64,000 nucleotides of DNA from Methylobacterium amylolyticum (GCF_030700245.1 NZ_JAUYZI010000030.1:19612-83611), one strand, 5' to 3'. Shown: positions 1 through 8,021, counted from the stretch's first letter. The notes: generated by a model not told the origin, from the sequence alone. Program-made: numbers and translations.

Positions 1-1939
1 AGCCGTAGACGAACGAGCCCGCGATCTGCGCGTCGATCTGCTGCGGGTTGACGGCATGGCCCGGATCGGTCGCGGCCACGATGCGGTGGATCTTCAGCGC
101 GCCGGACTCCGAGACCGAGACCTCGGCGGCGCCCGCGACGTAGCTGCCGAACCCCATCGTCTGGCACAGGCCGCGCTGGACGCCCTCGGGCGGCTGCGTG
201 CGCCAGCCGATGCGGTCGGCCACCGCTTCGAGCACGGCTCGGTGCTTTGGGTGCGCCCCCATCAGCTTCAGCCGGAAATCGAGCGGATCCTGGCCGGCGG
301 CGTGGGCCAGCTCGTCCAGGAAGCATTCGAGGTAGATCGCGTTCGGGTTGAGGTTCACGCCGCGCCAGAAGCCCGGGATGATGTGCGGGTTGCGCATCGC
401 GTGGTCGATCAGGAGGTTCGGGATCGTGTAGCCGATCGCCGCCTCCGGCCCGCTCGGGTTGAGCCCCTGGAAGGTCACGGGATCGCGCCCGTTGACCATG
501 CGCTGCGGCGCGATCGACGCCAGGATCGACTGGCCCGAGATGCGCATGTGCAGGCCGGTGAGGTTGCCGTCCGCGTCCAGCGCGGCGCGCAGGCGGCACT
601 GCGTGACCGGGTGATACCGGCCGTGGGTCATGTCCTCCTCGCGGGTCCAGATCAGCTTGATCGGGGTGCCCGGCATCTCCCGCGCGATCAGGACCACCTG
701 CCGGACCCAGTCGTGGGTCGCGCCGCGGCGCCCGAACCCGCCGCCGAGATGGATCTTGTAGACCTCGCACCGGGTCGCCGGCAGGCCGGCCGCGTCGGCG
801 GTCGCCGCGAGCGCCGCCTCGCCGTTCTGGGTGGGCGTCCAGACCTCGCAGCGCTCCGGCGTCCACACCGCGGTGGCGTTCATCGGCTCCATCGTGGCGT
901 GGTTCTGGAACGGCACGCCGTAGACCGCCTCGACGACCTTGGCCGCCCCCTTCAGAGCGCCCTCCACGTCGCCGGCCTTGTTGCCGACGAAGGCGTCCGG
1001 CGCGTCGAGCCCCTCGCGCAGCGTCGCGGCGATGCTCGCACTCGATACGGCCGCGTTGGGTCCCTCGTCCCAGGTGATCGGCAGGGCGTCGAGGGCGGTC
1101 TTGGCGCGCCAGAACGTATCGGCCACCACGGCGACCGCGCTGTCGCCGACCTGGAGCACCCGCTTCACGCCGGGCAGTCCCGAGACCGCCGCGGCGTCGA
1201 AGCTCTTCACCGTGCCGCCGGTGACCGGGCAATCGCGGATCGCCGCGTTGAGCATGCCGGGCAGCGTGAGATCGAGGCCGTAGATCTGGCTGCCGTCGAG
1301 CTTGGCCAGGGTGTCGAGGCGCTTGAGCGGCTTGCCCGCGATGGTCCAGTCCCGGGGGTCCTTCAGCACTACGTCGCCCGGCGGCTCCAGCTTCGCCGCC
1401 TCGGCGGCGACGGCGCCGAAGGTGGTGCTGCGACCGGAAGCGGCGTGCGTGATCACGCCCCGCTCGACCTGACAGGCGGCGGGCGGCACCCCCCAGCCCT
1501 TGGCGGCGGCGGCGACCAGCATGGTGCGCGCGGCGGCCCCGCCCTTGCGCACGTACTCGTGCGAGTCGCGCATGCCGCGGCTGCCGCCGGTGGAGAAATC
1601 GCCCCAGACGCGCTTGCGCGCCAGGTTCTGGCCGGGGGTGGGATATTCCGTGGTGACCCGGCTCCAGTCGCAGCCGAGTTCCTCGGCCACGAGCTGCGCG
1701 AGGCCGGTGAGCGTGCCCTGGCCCATCTCGGAGCGGGCGATGCGGATCACGACGGTCTCGTCCGGCCTGACCACGACCCAGGCGTTCACCTCCGGCGCGG
1801 CCGGCGCCGCGCCGAGAGTCTCCCCGCGCGCGGGCGCGAAGGGCACGTGGAAGCCGAGGCTGAAGCAGCCGGCCGCCGCGGCGGCTCCGGTGATCCAGGC
1901 GCGGCGCGTGGGGCGGGCGGAGTGCGTGTCGCCGGTCAT
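1..1939 (-). CDS. Molybdopterin-binding large subunit of a xanthine-oxidase-family dehydrogenase (IorB-like), 3' end outside window
   Basis: Catalytic large subunit of a molybdenum hydroxylase of the isoquinoline 1-oxidoreductase/aldehyde dehydrogenase type, expected to oxidise an N-heterocycle or aldehyde and pass electrons to the 2Fe-2S subunit encoded just upstream. About 646 residues are visible; the family is usually 700-750, so the C-terminus lies beyond base 1. The N-terminus has a twin-arginine stretch (PTRRAWITG) before an Ala-rich hydrophobic segment, as in periplasmic members. Family motifs include RSEMGQGTLTGLAQL, GGGFGRRG and FWRGVNLNPN. The gap to the small subunit is only 11 bp, so the two are co-transcribed. 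The substrate cannot be told from sequence, and no cytochrome subunit or XdhC maturation factor is visible. Confidence 0.85.
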   Translation of the reverse strand, partial: MTGDTHSARPTRRAWITGAAAAAGCFSLGFHVPFAPARGETLGAAPAAPEVNAWVVVRPDETVVIRIARSEMGQGTLTGLAQLVAEELGCDWSRVTTEYPTPGQNLARKRVWGDFSTGGSRGMRDSHEYVRKGGAAARTMLVAAAAKGWGVPPAACQVERGVITHAASGRSTTFGAVAAEAAKLEPPGDVVLKDPRDWTIAGKPLKRLDTLAKLDGSQIYGLDLTLPGMLNAAIRDCPVTGGTVKSFDAAAVSGLPGVKRVLQVGDSAVAVVADTFWRAKTALDALPITWDEGPNAAVSSASIAATLREGLDAPDAFVGNKAGDVEGALKGAAKVVEAVYGVPFQNHATMEPMNATAVWTPERCEVWTPTQNGEAALAATADAAGLPATRCEVYKIHLGGGFGRRGATHDWVRQVVLIAREMPGTPIKLIWTREEDMTHGRYHPVTQCRLRAALDADGNLTGLHMRISGQSILASIAPQRMVNGRDPVTFQGLNPSGPEAAIGYTIPNLLIDHAMRNPHIIPGFWRGVNLNPNAIYLECFLDELAHAAGQDPLDFRLKLMGAHPKHRAVLEAVADRIGWRTQPPEGVQRGLCQTMGFGSYVAGAAEVSVSESGALKIHRIVAATDPGHAVNPQQIDAQIAGSFVYG

Positions 1940-1950
1940 CGCCGTGTCCC

Positions 1951-2418
1951 TCAGCCGCGCCCGGACTGGCCGCCCTCGGCGGCCAGCTTGATCCCCGCGA
2001 GCACCCGGTTGTAGGTGCCGCAGCGGCAGATGTTGGTGATCTCGGCGCGGATCTCCGCGTCGCTCGGACGCGGGTTCTGCGCGAGCAGCGCCGCCGACGC
2101 CATGATCATGCCTGGCTGGCAGAAGCCGCATTGCGGCACGTCGAGCTGCGCCCAGGCGCGCTGGACCGGGTGATCGCCCCCCGGGGCCAAACCCTCGATG
2201 GTCACGATCTTCTGTCCCGGCTCGACGGCCGAGAGCGGGACGGAGCAGGAGCGCACCGCCGCCCCGTCGATATGGACAGTGCAGGCGCCGCATTGGGCGA
2301 TGCCGCAGCCGTACTTCGTGCCGGTGAGCCCGGCCTGCTCGCGGATCACCCAGAGCAGCGGCGTATCCGGCTCCGCGTCGACCTCGCGCACGACTCCGTT
2401 GATCGTCAGACGGGCCAT
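1951..2418 (-). CDS. 2Fe-2S small subunit of a molybdenum hydroxylase (IorA-like)
   Basis: Electron-transfer subunit partnering the downstream large subunit. It is 155 residues, the usual length for IorA/CoxS proteins. The N-terminal plant-ferredoxin cluster is CGCGIAQCGACTV with a later cysteine in RSCSV, and the C-terminal 2Fe-2S domain carries CGFCQPGMIM and CRCGTYNRV. Together these bind the two clusters that relay electrons from the molybdopterin site. It comes first in the two-gene operon, which matches the usual iorA-iorB order. No third (FAD or cytochrome c) subunit is seen nearby, so the final acceptor is unknown. Confidence 0.9.
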   Translation of the reverse strand: MARLTINGVVREVDAEPDTPLLWVIREQAGLTGTKYGCGIAQCGACTVHIDGAAVRSCSVPLSAVEPGQKIVTIEGLAPGGDHPVQRAWAQLDVPQCGFCQPGMIMASAALLAQNPRPSDAEIRAEITNICRCGTYNRVLAGIKLAAEGGQSGRG

Positions 2419-2537
2419 CGCATCCCTCTCGTTGGAACCGCACTAACTTGTCCGGTATCGTCCGGATCGGGCGAGGTCACAATAGGGGCGGGGTCCCGCC
2501 GGGCGGTCAGCGCGTCGCATCGTAACGGATCGGACGG

Positions 2538-2576
2538 CTTGGCCCCGGAACTTGGCCCCGGAACTTGGCCCCGGAA
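2538..2576. repeat. Three perfect tandem copies of a 13-bp unit
   Basis: The unit CTTGGCCCCGGAA occurs three times head to tail with no mismatch. It lies between the iorA-like start and the end of the DUF4142 gene. Thirteen is not a multiple of three, which fits a non-coding position. It could be a slipped-strand repeat or a repeated protein-binding site; there is nothing to decide between these. Confidence 0.85.
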
Positions 2577-2581
2577 CGAGA

Positions 2582-2606
2582 AGAGCCGCCCACGGGGGGC
2601 GGCTCT
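2582..2606 (-). terminator. Probable terminator of the DUF4142 gene
   Basis: A perfect 9-bp stem (AGAGCCGCC / GGCGGCTCT) with a 7-nt loop lies 27 bp beyond the stop codon of the DUF4142 gene. The bases after it on the minus strand begin TTCTCGTTCC, only weakly U-rich. It may also insulate the iorA-like promoter. Confidence 0.6.
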
Positions 2607-2633
2607 GCGGACGCGTCGGTGCGGCGTATGGGG

Positions 2634-3353
2634 TCAGCCGCCGTAACGGACGGCGAGGTTGGCCGAGTGGGCGTGCTCGTCTGCGATGTAGGGCAGCGCC
2701 TCGTTGGCGAAGCGGCGGCCGGCCGTGCTGTCGCCGGACTTCGCGTAGGAATCGTACAGCGCCAGGGTCCGGGCGTCCGAGCGGGCCTGCTGATCGACGT
2801 AGGCGCGGTCGAAGGCGCGGCCGTTCGGGGCAGCCTTCAGCGCCTCGATCCGCTGGATGCCGCGCTCGCCGAGCGCCACGCGCCGGCCCGGCTCGGTCGG
2901 GCTGTTGTCGACGATCCCCACGGCGCCGAGCGCGCCGCCGACCACCGTTGTGCCGATGCTGGCGGCGATCGTCACCGGCGCGAGCACCAGGCCGACCGGG
3001 TTGCTGAGATCGGTGCGGATGCCCTGGTTGTCCGAGACCACCGTACCGCCGCGGCTGAGGGAGGTGCCGGCGGGCAGCAGCGCGTCGGTGGTGGCCTTGC
3101 GCTCGACGAGGACGCGGTTGGCGTAGTTGCGCACGCGCGGATTGTTCGAACGCTCGAGAGCAATGCGGCTCGCCTCGATGCTCGCCGCGTCCGAACGCAG
3201 GGCCTCGGCGCGGAAGGCGGGGGTCGAGGTCGCGGCGGCGCCGACATCGGCGGCGTTCGGCAGGATCCGGATCGGGAGCGCGTCCTGCGCCAGGGCCGGG
3301 GTCGCGAGGGCGGCGACGGACAGGCCGAGCGCGGCCAGGGTGATCGTCTTCAT
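2634..3353 (-). CDS. Secreted DUF4142-family protein
   Basis: A 239-residue protein that begins MKTITLAALGLSVAALATP, a clear Sec signal peptide probably cut after ALAQ. The mature part matches the DUF4142 layout: a helical bundle of unknown function with histidines spread over the chain (for example the EHAHSAN segment near the C-terminus). A Gly/Ala-rich hydrophobic stretch (around residues 123-147) interrupts the helical domain. The start was chosen at the signal peptide; an in-frame start 18 bases upstream would only add residues before it. It is a single-gene unit with its own downstream hairpin. DUF4142 proteins are periplasmic and often stress-linked, but the function is unknown. Confidence 0.75.
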   Translation of the reverse strand: MKTITLAALGLSVAALATPALAQDALPIRILPNAADVGAAATSTPAFRAEALRSDAASIEASRIALERSNNPRVRNYANRVLVERKATTDALLPAGTSLSRGGTVVSDNQGIRTDLSNPVGLVLAPVTIAASIGTTVVGGALGAVGIVDNSPTEPGRRVALGERGIQRIEALKAAPNGRAFDRAYVDQQARSDARTLALYDSYAKSGDSTAGRRFANEALPYIADEHAHSANLAVRYGG

Positions 3354-3725
3354 GGTCGGGATGTCCTGCATTCTTCTTGTTGAGCCGAGGCCGGTCGCCG
3401 GGTCCACGGATGACCTCGATCGCCGACGGCTCGGACCGGCGCCCCGGGCGGGGCACGTCGGGCGCTCAACCGTCCCGCTCGGACGCCGTTCCGGATCGGT
3501 GCCATCGCGATTCCGTGAGCCCACGCCGCTGCCGCCGCGGGCGGATTACGAAGCGCGCCGAAGTTCGAACCGAAAAACGTCCCTGCTTTCAACAGATTGC
3601 GCTGGCGCGCCGTTGGCCGGTGCCGCCGGAGTGACCGAAATCCTGACCCGCACACCTATGCGCTCGGCGGGATCCTGATTGCCCAACCATGCATGGTGCA
3701 TTGCAGCGGGCAGGTCTCGGGCACC
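3354..3725. other. Intergenic region of 372 bp with no gene recognised
   Basis: This stretch lies between the DUF4142 start and the end of ruvB, both on the minus strand. It should hold the DUF4142 promoter and the ruvB terminator, but no clear intrinsic terminator was seen. Its distal part contains ATGCATGGTGCATTGCAG (from about 3689), which resembles the TGCATTGCA palindrome at 4963. Open frames through it show no recognisable protein character. Confidence 0.5.
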
Positions 3726-4775
3726 CTACCCGTCGCCGAACAGGGCGGCTTGCCCGACTGGGTCGCGCGCCGGCACGGCCAGCCCGAGATGGCGGAAGGC
3801 GTGGGGCGTGAGGATGCGGCCCCGCGGCGTGCGCTGCACGAAGCCCTTCTGGATCAGGTAGGGCTCGACGATGTCCTCGATCGCGTCGCGCGGCTCGGAC
3901 AGTGCGGCGCCGATCGTCTCGATCCCGACCGGGCCGCCGCCGAACGACGCGGCGATGAGCGTCAGGTACTTGCGGTCCATCACGTCGAGCCCGGCCTCGT
4001 CCACGTCGAGGAGCCGCAGCGCCCGGTCGGCGATCGCCCGCGTCACCGTCTCCGCCTCCGCGACGATCGCGAAGTCGCGCACGCGCCGCAGCAGCCGCCC
4101 GGCGATGCGCGGCGTGCCGCGCGCCCGCTTGGCGATCTCGTTGGCTCCCTCGGTCGACATGCCGAGGCCGAGCACCCGGGCGCCGCGGGCGACGATCTGC
4201 TCCAGCTCGTCGATCTCGTAGAATTCCAGCCGGATCGGGATGCCGAAGCGGTCGCGCAGCGGCGTGGTCAGCAGCCCGGCCCGGGTGGTGGCGCCGACCA
4301 GGGTGAACTTCGGCAACTCGATCTTGACCGAGCGCGCCGCCGGACCCTCGCCGATGATCAGGTCGAGCTGGTAATCCTCCATCGCCGGATAGAGGATCTC
4401 CTCCACCGCCGGGTTGAGGCGGTGGATCTCGTCGATGAACAGCACGTCGCGCTCTTCCAAGTTGGTGAGCTGGGCGGCGAGATCGCCGGCCTTGGCGATC
4501 ACCGGCCCGGACGTGGAGCGAAAGTTGACGCCGAGTTCGCGCGCGACGATCTGGGCGAGCGTGGTCTTGCCCAGGCCCGGCGGTCCGACGAACAGGACAT
4601 GGTCGAGGGCCTGCCCGGTCTTGTGGGCGGCCTCGATGAAGATCTGCATGTTGGCACGCGCCGCGCGCTGGCCGATGAACTCCGACAGGTTCAGCGGGCG
4701 GATCGTCTGATCCGCGTCGTCGGCGCGCTTGTCCGGCGTCAGAAGCGGGTTCGTCGGGGGCTTGGGCTTGCTCAT
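3726..4775 (-). CDS. ruvB: Holliday junction ATP-dependent DNA helicase RuvB
   Basis: A 349-residue AAA+ motor that drives branch migration of Holliday junctions with RuvA, for RuvC to cut. Visible motifs are Walker A GPPGLGKTTLAQ, Walker B DEIH, the sensor region TTRAG and the C-terminal winged helix with QRTPRGR. Full family length. The start is set at MSKPKPPTN; upstream in-frame codons add a low-complexity tail that homologues do not usually have. No ruvA or ruvC lies next to it in the window, so ruvB is either split from them or they are elsewhere; upstream is a divergent small secreted gene. Confidence 0.96.
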   Translation of the reverse strand: MSKPKPPTNPLLTPDKRADDADQTIRPLNLSEFIGQRAARANMQIFIEAAHKTGQALDHVLFVGPPGLGKTTLAQIVARELGVNFRSTSGPVIAKAGDLAAQLTNLEERDVLFIDEIHRLNPAVEEILYPAMEDYQLDLIIGEGPAARSVKIELPKFTLVGATTRAGLLTTPLRDRFGIPIRLEFYEIDELEQIVARGARVLGLGMSTEGANEIAKRARGTPRIAGRLLRRVRDFAIVAEAETVTRAIADRALRLLDVDEAGLDVMDRKYLTLIAASFGGGPVGIETIGAALSEPRDAIEDIVEPYLIQKGFVQRTPRGRILTPHAFRHLGLAVPARDPVGQAALFGDG

Positions 4776-4962
4776 GGACCCGTCGCGCGTGGACCTGTCG
4801 CGGGCCTGCAACCGGCCCGGGTCGTCCTACCGCGGGAGCGGCGCCAAGTCTAAGCGCGCGGTGCCGCGTGCCCCGCCGCACCGCCGGCCGGCCGGCGCGG
4901 CGCCAATGCTGGCGGCACACCCGGCGAAACGCGCCGAATCGTGCAACCGCTCGCCTGTGCCG

Positions 4963-4976
4963 TGCATTGCAATGCA
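4963..4976. promoter_or_regulatory. Perfect 14-bp palindrome TGCATTGCAATGCA
   Basis: An exactly symmetrical 14-mer in the divergent intergenic region between ruvB and a small secreted gene, starting 56 bp before the latter's ATG. The sequence is A/T-containing in a 70% G+C setting, which fits a regulator site. Related strings occur at 3689-3705 and 11191-11203. The binding protein is unknown. Confidence 0.45.
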
Positions 4977-5018
4977 AAACACGCACAGGCTGCCGCACCC
5001 GCGGGTTCAGAGACCATC

Positions 5019-5246
5019 ATGCCGCGATCCCTTCTTCCGGGCGCTCTTGTCGCGCTCTTCACCCTCGCGGGCGCCGCGGAGGCCGCCCCCGCCGGCCGCG
5101 CCGCCAAACCTGCGGAGGCACCGTCCCCGATCCAGCCGGTGGCGGCGGTCGAGCACGAGGAGCCCACCACCTGCAGCCGGATCCGGCGGCGGCTGTGGAT
5201 CGAGAACGAGGGTTGGATCGTGCGTCGGATCACCACCTGCCGTTGA
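5019..5246 (+). CDS. Small secreted protein with two cysteines, function unknown
   Basis: A 75-residue product starting MPRSLLPGALVALFTLAGAAEA, a good Sec signal peptide. The mature part is a Pro/Ala-rich linker followed by a compact basic tail (TCSRIRRRLWIENEGWIVRR, then ending in TTC) with two cysteines that could form a disulfide. The upstream in-frame ATG was not used because it would put 26 residues before the signal peptide. I do not recognise a named family. A 14-bp palindrome lies in its upstream region. Confidence 0.55.
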   Translation: MPRSLLPGALVALFTLAGAAEAAPAGRAAKPAEAPSPIQPVAAVEHEEPTTCSRIRRRLWIENEGWIVRRITTCR

Positions 5247-5391
5247 CGGCGCGACGCGGATCCTGGGGGCGAAGCCTCTCGTCGGTGGCGCCTCAGCACT
5301 CCTCGCGGGTGGCGGGAGCCCGGGACGCGGAACGACACCGGGCAGGACAGGTTCTCGAAGACCTCGAACGGTCAGCCAAGGAGTCGGTTCG

Positions 5392-5751
5392 ATGTGGTCA
5401 CGCACGCTCCCGATCCTGGCCGCGCTGGCCGTCACGGCGACCGTCCCGGCGGCCGCGGAGGGCCGGCGCAGGGTGGCGCCCTACGGAACCGTCTACGGGA
5501 CCGAGGGCGGCTACGGCTATGCCGGCGACTTCGTCCGCGGGACCTATGTCGGGGCACCGTTCACCCGCTTTCCCAGGCCGGCCGAGATCGTGCCGAGTCC
5601 CTGGAGCTACGGAACCTACGGGATCCCCACCGTCTCCGGTCAGCCGCCGGCGCCGACCGGCCAACCGACGCTGACGGTCGTCAACGGCGGCAGCGCCGGG
5701 CGGAGCGATCCGGGCCTCCGGGTCATCGAGGTTCGCGTTCCGCGTCGCTGA
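5392..5751 (+). CDS. Secreted Gly/Tyr/Pro-rich protein, function unknown
   Basis: A 119-residue product with signal peptide MWSRTLPILAALAVTATVPAAA and a mature chain rich in Gly, Tyr and Pro (YGTVYGTEGGYGYAGDF). AAGGAG is placed 9 bp before the ATG. The composition resembles small extracytoplasmic proteins common in methylobacteria, with no catalytic motif. Its 3' end overlaps the convergent gene by 29 bp, so the two transcripts are complementary at their ends. Function unassigned. Confidence 0.6.
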   Translation: MWSRTLPILAALAVTATVPAAAEGRRRVAPYGTVYGTEGGYGYAGDFVRGTYVGAPFTRFPRPAEIVPSPWSYGTYGIPTVSGQPPAPTGQPTLTVVNGGSAGRSDPGLRVIEVRVPRR

Positions 5752-6094
5752 GTCCCGCGTACCACGCGGCGTAGGGCGTGTTGCGGGCGAGCCGGCGGTT
5801 CAGGTCCGGCGTCCCGTCCGTCCACCAGACCGGGCCGCGCTCACCCAGCGCGGTCTTCGCGGCATCCACCTCTGCCCGCGCCCGCGCCAGATGCGCGGCG
5901 GCCTCCGGATCCCCCGCGCGCTCGGCGGCCTTGGCCGTCTTCACGGCACGCCGCGCGGTCATGAGCGCGCGCACCAGGGCTTCGCGCCGCTCGGGGCCGA
6001 GCCCGGGATCCGCCCGCCGCCACAGGCGTCCGCGCACCACGAGATAGCGACCGTCGGGCGTGATGGGCGGCGTACTCACAATCGAAAATCGCAC
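5723..6094 (-). CDS. Conserved-looking hypothetical protein, 123 residues
   Basis: Begins MRFSIVSTPPITPDGRYLVV and has a basic, Ala-rich helical middle (around residues 39-83, coiled-coil-like) and an aromatic tail (PVWWTDGTPD, NTPYAAWYAGL). No signal peptide or membrane segment. It runs divergently from the receiver-GGDEF gene with 69 bp between the two starts and overlaps the end of the previous gene tail to tail. I do not recognise the family, but the ordered charge and aromatic pattern suggest a real protein. Confidence 0.55.
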   Translation of the reverse strand: MRFSIVSTPPITPDGRYLVVRGRLWRRADPGLGPERREALVRALMTARRAVKTAKAAERAGDPEAAAHLARARAEVDAAKTALGERGPVWWTDGTPDLNRRLARNTPYAAWYAGLSDAEREPR

Positions 6095-6163
6095 CGGGAC
6101 GCGCCGCGTTGGCGGCGGGTTAAACCTTCCGGCCTAGGCTCCGCGCGAAGGTCGGGCCACGCC

Positions 6164-7063
6164 ATGCAGATCGTCATCGTCGATTCGAGCCGCGTCGTCC
6201 TGCGGATCATCGCCTCGCTCCTGGAGCCGCGGGGCCACACGGCGCACGTGTTCACCGATTCCCGGGCGGCCCTCGCGTTCCTCGAAGCGACGCCCGCGGT
6301 GCGCGTGCTGATCACCAGCCTGGAGGTGCGGCCGCTCACCGGGCTGGAGCTGTGCTGGTCGGCGCGGCTGCTCGCCGAGGAGCGCCGGCCGCTCCACGTC
6401 ATCACCATGTCGTCGGCCCACCACGTCCGCAACCTCGCCGAGGCGCTCGACAGCGGCGCCGACGACTTCATCGAGAAGCCCCCGGGCGCCGAGGAACTGT
6501 ACGCGCGCCTGCGCGCCGCCGAGCGCATGACGACGATCCAGGAACAGTTGATCCGTCTGGCCGAGACCGACCCGCTGACCGGGCTGTACAATCGGCGCGC
6601 CTTCTTCGCGCGGGCCGGCGCGGCCGAGCGGTCGGTGCGCGACGGGCGGCTCTCGGCGATCCTCGCCGATATCGACCACTTCAAGCGCATCAACGACGGG
6701 CACGGTCACGATATCGGTGACCTCGCCATCCAGGCGGTGGCGGAGATCGTCGCCGCGGAGGGGATCGCCGGGCGGCTCGGCGGCGAGGAGTTCGCGGTCG
6801 TCCTGCCGGGACTGGGGCTCGCGGAGGCCGCCGCGCACGCGGAGCGGCTCCGCCAGCAGGTCCGGGCCCTGCGCGTCGGTGCGGGCGCCGTCGCGCTGAG
6901 TTGCAGCTTCGGCGTCAGCACCTGGGACGATGCGTGCACCGGCTCGGACGCGGTCGCGGCGCTGATCAAGCGCGCGGACGTGGCGCTCTACGAGGCCAAG
7001 GCGGCCGGGCGCGACCGGGTGATCGTCCAGGCTGCCGCCTACCCGCTGGCGAAGGCTGGCTGA
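6164..7063 (+). CDS. Receiver-GGDEF protein, probable diguanylate cyclase
   Basis: A 299-residue protein with an N-terminal receiver-like domain (residues 1-120) and a C-terminal GGDEF domain (about 135-295) expected to make c-di-GMP from two GTP. The cyclase signature is intact: RLGGEEFAVVLPG, with DIDHFKRINDGHGHDIGD for metal and GTP binding. The receiver keeps one acidic residue (Asp7) and the conserved Lys (FIEKPPG), but the residue aligning with the phospho-acceptor aspartate is Ser52 in LITSLEVRPLTG. Classic aspartyl phosphorylation is therefore unlikely, and the domain may be constitutive or sense something else. The next gene is also a receiver-containing regulator. Start at the MQIVIVDSS methionine. 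Confidence 0.88.
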   Translation: MQIVIVDSSRVVLRIIASLLEPRGHTAHVFTDSRAALAFLEATPAVRVLITSLEVRPLTGLELCWSARLLAEERRPLHVITMSSAHHVRNLAEALDSGADDFIEKPPGAEELYARLRAAERMTTIQEQLIRLAETDPLTGLYNRRAFFARAGAAERSVRDGRLSAILADIDHFKRINDGHGHDIGDLAIQAVAEIVAAEGIAGRLGGEEFAVVLPGLGLAEAAAHAERLRQQVRALRVGAGAVALSCSFGVSTWDDACTGSDAVAALIKRADVALYEAKAAGRDRVIVQAAAYPLAKAG

Positions 7064-7127
7064 GGGACAGCGGCCGACCGATAACGGGACACCGGGCCGC
7101 AACATGCTTAACAACGCCGTCCCGGGA

Positions 7128-7159
7128 CGATACGTATTTTCCGCAATCACTACGTATCG
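7128..7159. promoter_or_regulatory. Inverted repeat CGATACGTA-N14-TACGTATCG
   Basis: Two perfect 9-bp arms 14 bp apart lie in the 216-bp gap before the LuxR-type regulator. Each arm contains the self-complementary hexamer TACGTA, and the arm centres are 23 bp apart, about two helical turns, as for a two-dimer operator. The surrounding DNA is unusually A/T-rich. It could control the downstream regulator, possibly by autoregulation. Confidence 0.5.
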
Positions 7160-7279
7160 ACGGCATCTTTCCGCGTAATAAACCTTAACTTGGCCGCCGA
7201 GGACCTGGAACGGATCTTGGAACTTAGCACCCGAGCTCGGCCGCACTGTTTCAGGCCGGGATGCGAGAGGTGCGAGGTC

Positions 7280-7960
7280 ATGAGTACGGCCGTTGGCGTC
7301 CTTATCCTGGATGAGCCGCAGGACCTGAGCGCGCAGGTTCGCGCCACCCTGGAGCACATGCCGGAGTTTCACACGATCGGCGAGACCGACCTGGCCGAGG
7401 CCGGATCCGGCAACGCGGTCGCCCTCGTGTTCATCGACGAGATCCGTCTCGCCGACGCGGTCGCCCGACTGGTCGAGCTGAAGGAGCGGCAGCCGTCCCT
7501 GCGCGTCCTCGTCTCGTTCAACGCTCTGACCGCCGACGACATCCGCGCGCTGCTCTCGGCGGGCGCCGACGCCTTTGTCGCGCGGCCGAAGTCGCCGCGC
7601 GAACTCGGTGCCGCCCTGCTGGCCCTCGCGGAGGGGTCGGACTGCCTCGTCCCGGCCGAGCGGCCCGGGCCGACCGCGTCCGAGATCGGCGACGGGCTCG
7701 GCCTGACGCCGCGGGAGGCCGAGGTGCTGCGCTTCCTCAGCTCGGGCTTCAGCAACAAGGAGGTCGCCCGCCGCCTCGCGCTGAGCGTTCGCACCGTCGA
7801 GACGCATCGCCTCAACCTGCGGCGCAAGACCCAGACCGGACGGTTGAAGGATCTGGTCTCGCTCGCCCGCCAGCTCGGGCTCGCCCCGGTGGTCGACGGC
7901 GAGCCGGTCGGCCGCGGCGGCGAGGACCGGTCGGGCAACGGGCGGCCGTCGCGGCACTGA
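7280..7960 (+). CDS. LuxR/FixJ-type response regulator with divergent receiver domain
   Basis: A 226-residue regulator. Residues 1-120 form a receiver-like domain with a candidate acceptor Asp53 (LVFIDEIRL) and a conserved Lys (ARPKSPREL), although the usual MPxxxG turn is missing. The C-terminus is a clear LuxR helix-turn-helix (GLTPREAEVLRFLSSGFSNK, VRTVETH). It probably acts as a DNA-binding transcription factor. No partner kinase is adjacent; the upstream gene is a receiver-GGDEF protein. The start chosen (MSTAVGVLIL) has GAGGT nearby. The preceding gap carries a strong inverted repeat that could be its operator. Confidence 0.85.
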   Translation: MSTAVGVLILDEPQDLSAQVRATLEHMPEFHTIGETDLAEAGSGNAVALVFIDEIRLADAVARLVELKERQPSLRVLVSFNALTADDIRALLSAGADAFVARPKSPRELGAALLALAEGSDCLVPAERPGPTASEIGDGLGLTPREAEVLRFLSSGFSNKEVARRLALSVRTVETHRLNLRRKTQTGRLKDLVSLARQLGLAPVVDGEPVGRGGEDRSGNGRPSRH

Positions 7961-7979
7961 ACGGGGCGCGCGTCGGGCG

Positions 7980-7996
7980 GCCGGGCACCGCCCGGC
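7980..7996. terminator. Hairpin between convergent genes, candidate two-way terminator
   Basis: GCCGGGC-ACC-GCCCGGC forms a perfect 7-bp stem with a 3-nt loop, sitting between the end of the LuxR-type gene and the end of the topoisomerase gene on the other strand. There is no U-tract on either side, so the call rests on the stem and its place. Confidence 0.45.
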
Positions 7997-8021
7997 ACCC
8001 CGACCCGCCCGCGGACGCCGG

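Noticed and set aside
56..2014. Long open frame of about 650 codons on the plus strand
   Set aside because: It lies antisense to the molybdenum hydroxylase genes and is Arg/His/Gly-rich without any family motif, a common shadow in 70% G+C DNA.
7201..7225. GGAAC boxes as general-stress (EcfG-type) promoters
   Set aside because: Several GGAAC strings occur in intergenic DNA, but none examined has CGTT at the required 16-17 bp distance.
6134..7957. Long minus-strand frame across the two signalling genes
   Set aside because: Antisense to clear GGDEF and LuxR-type genes; no start context or domain.
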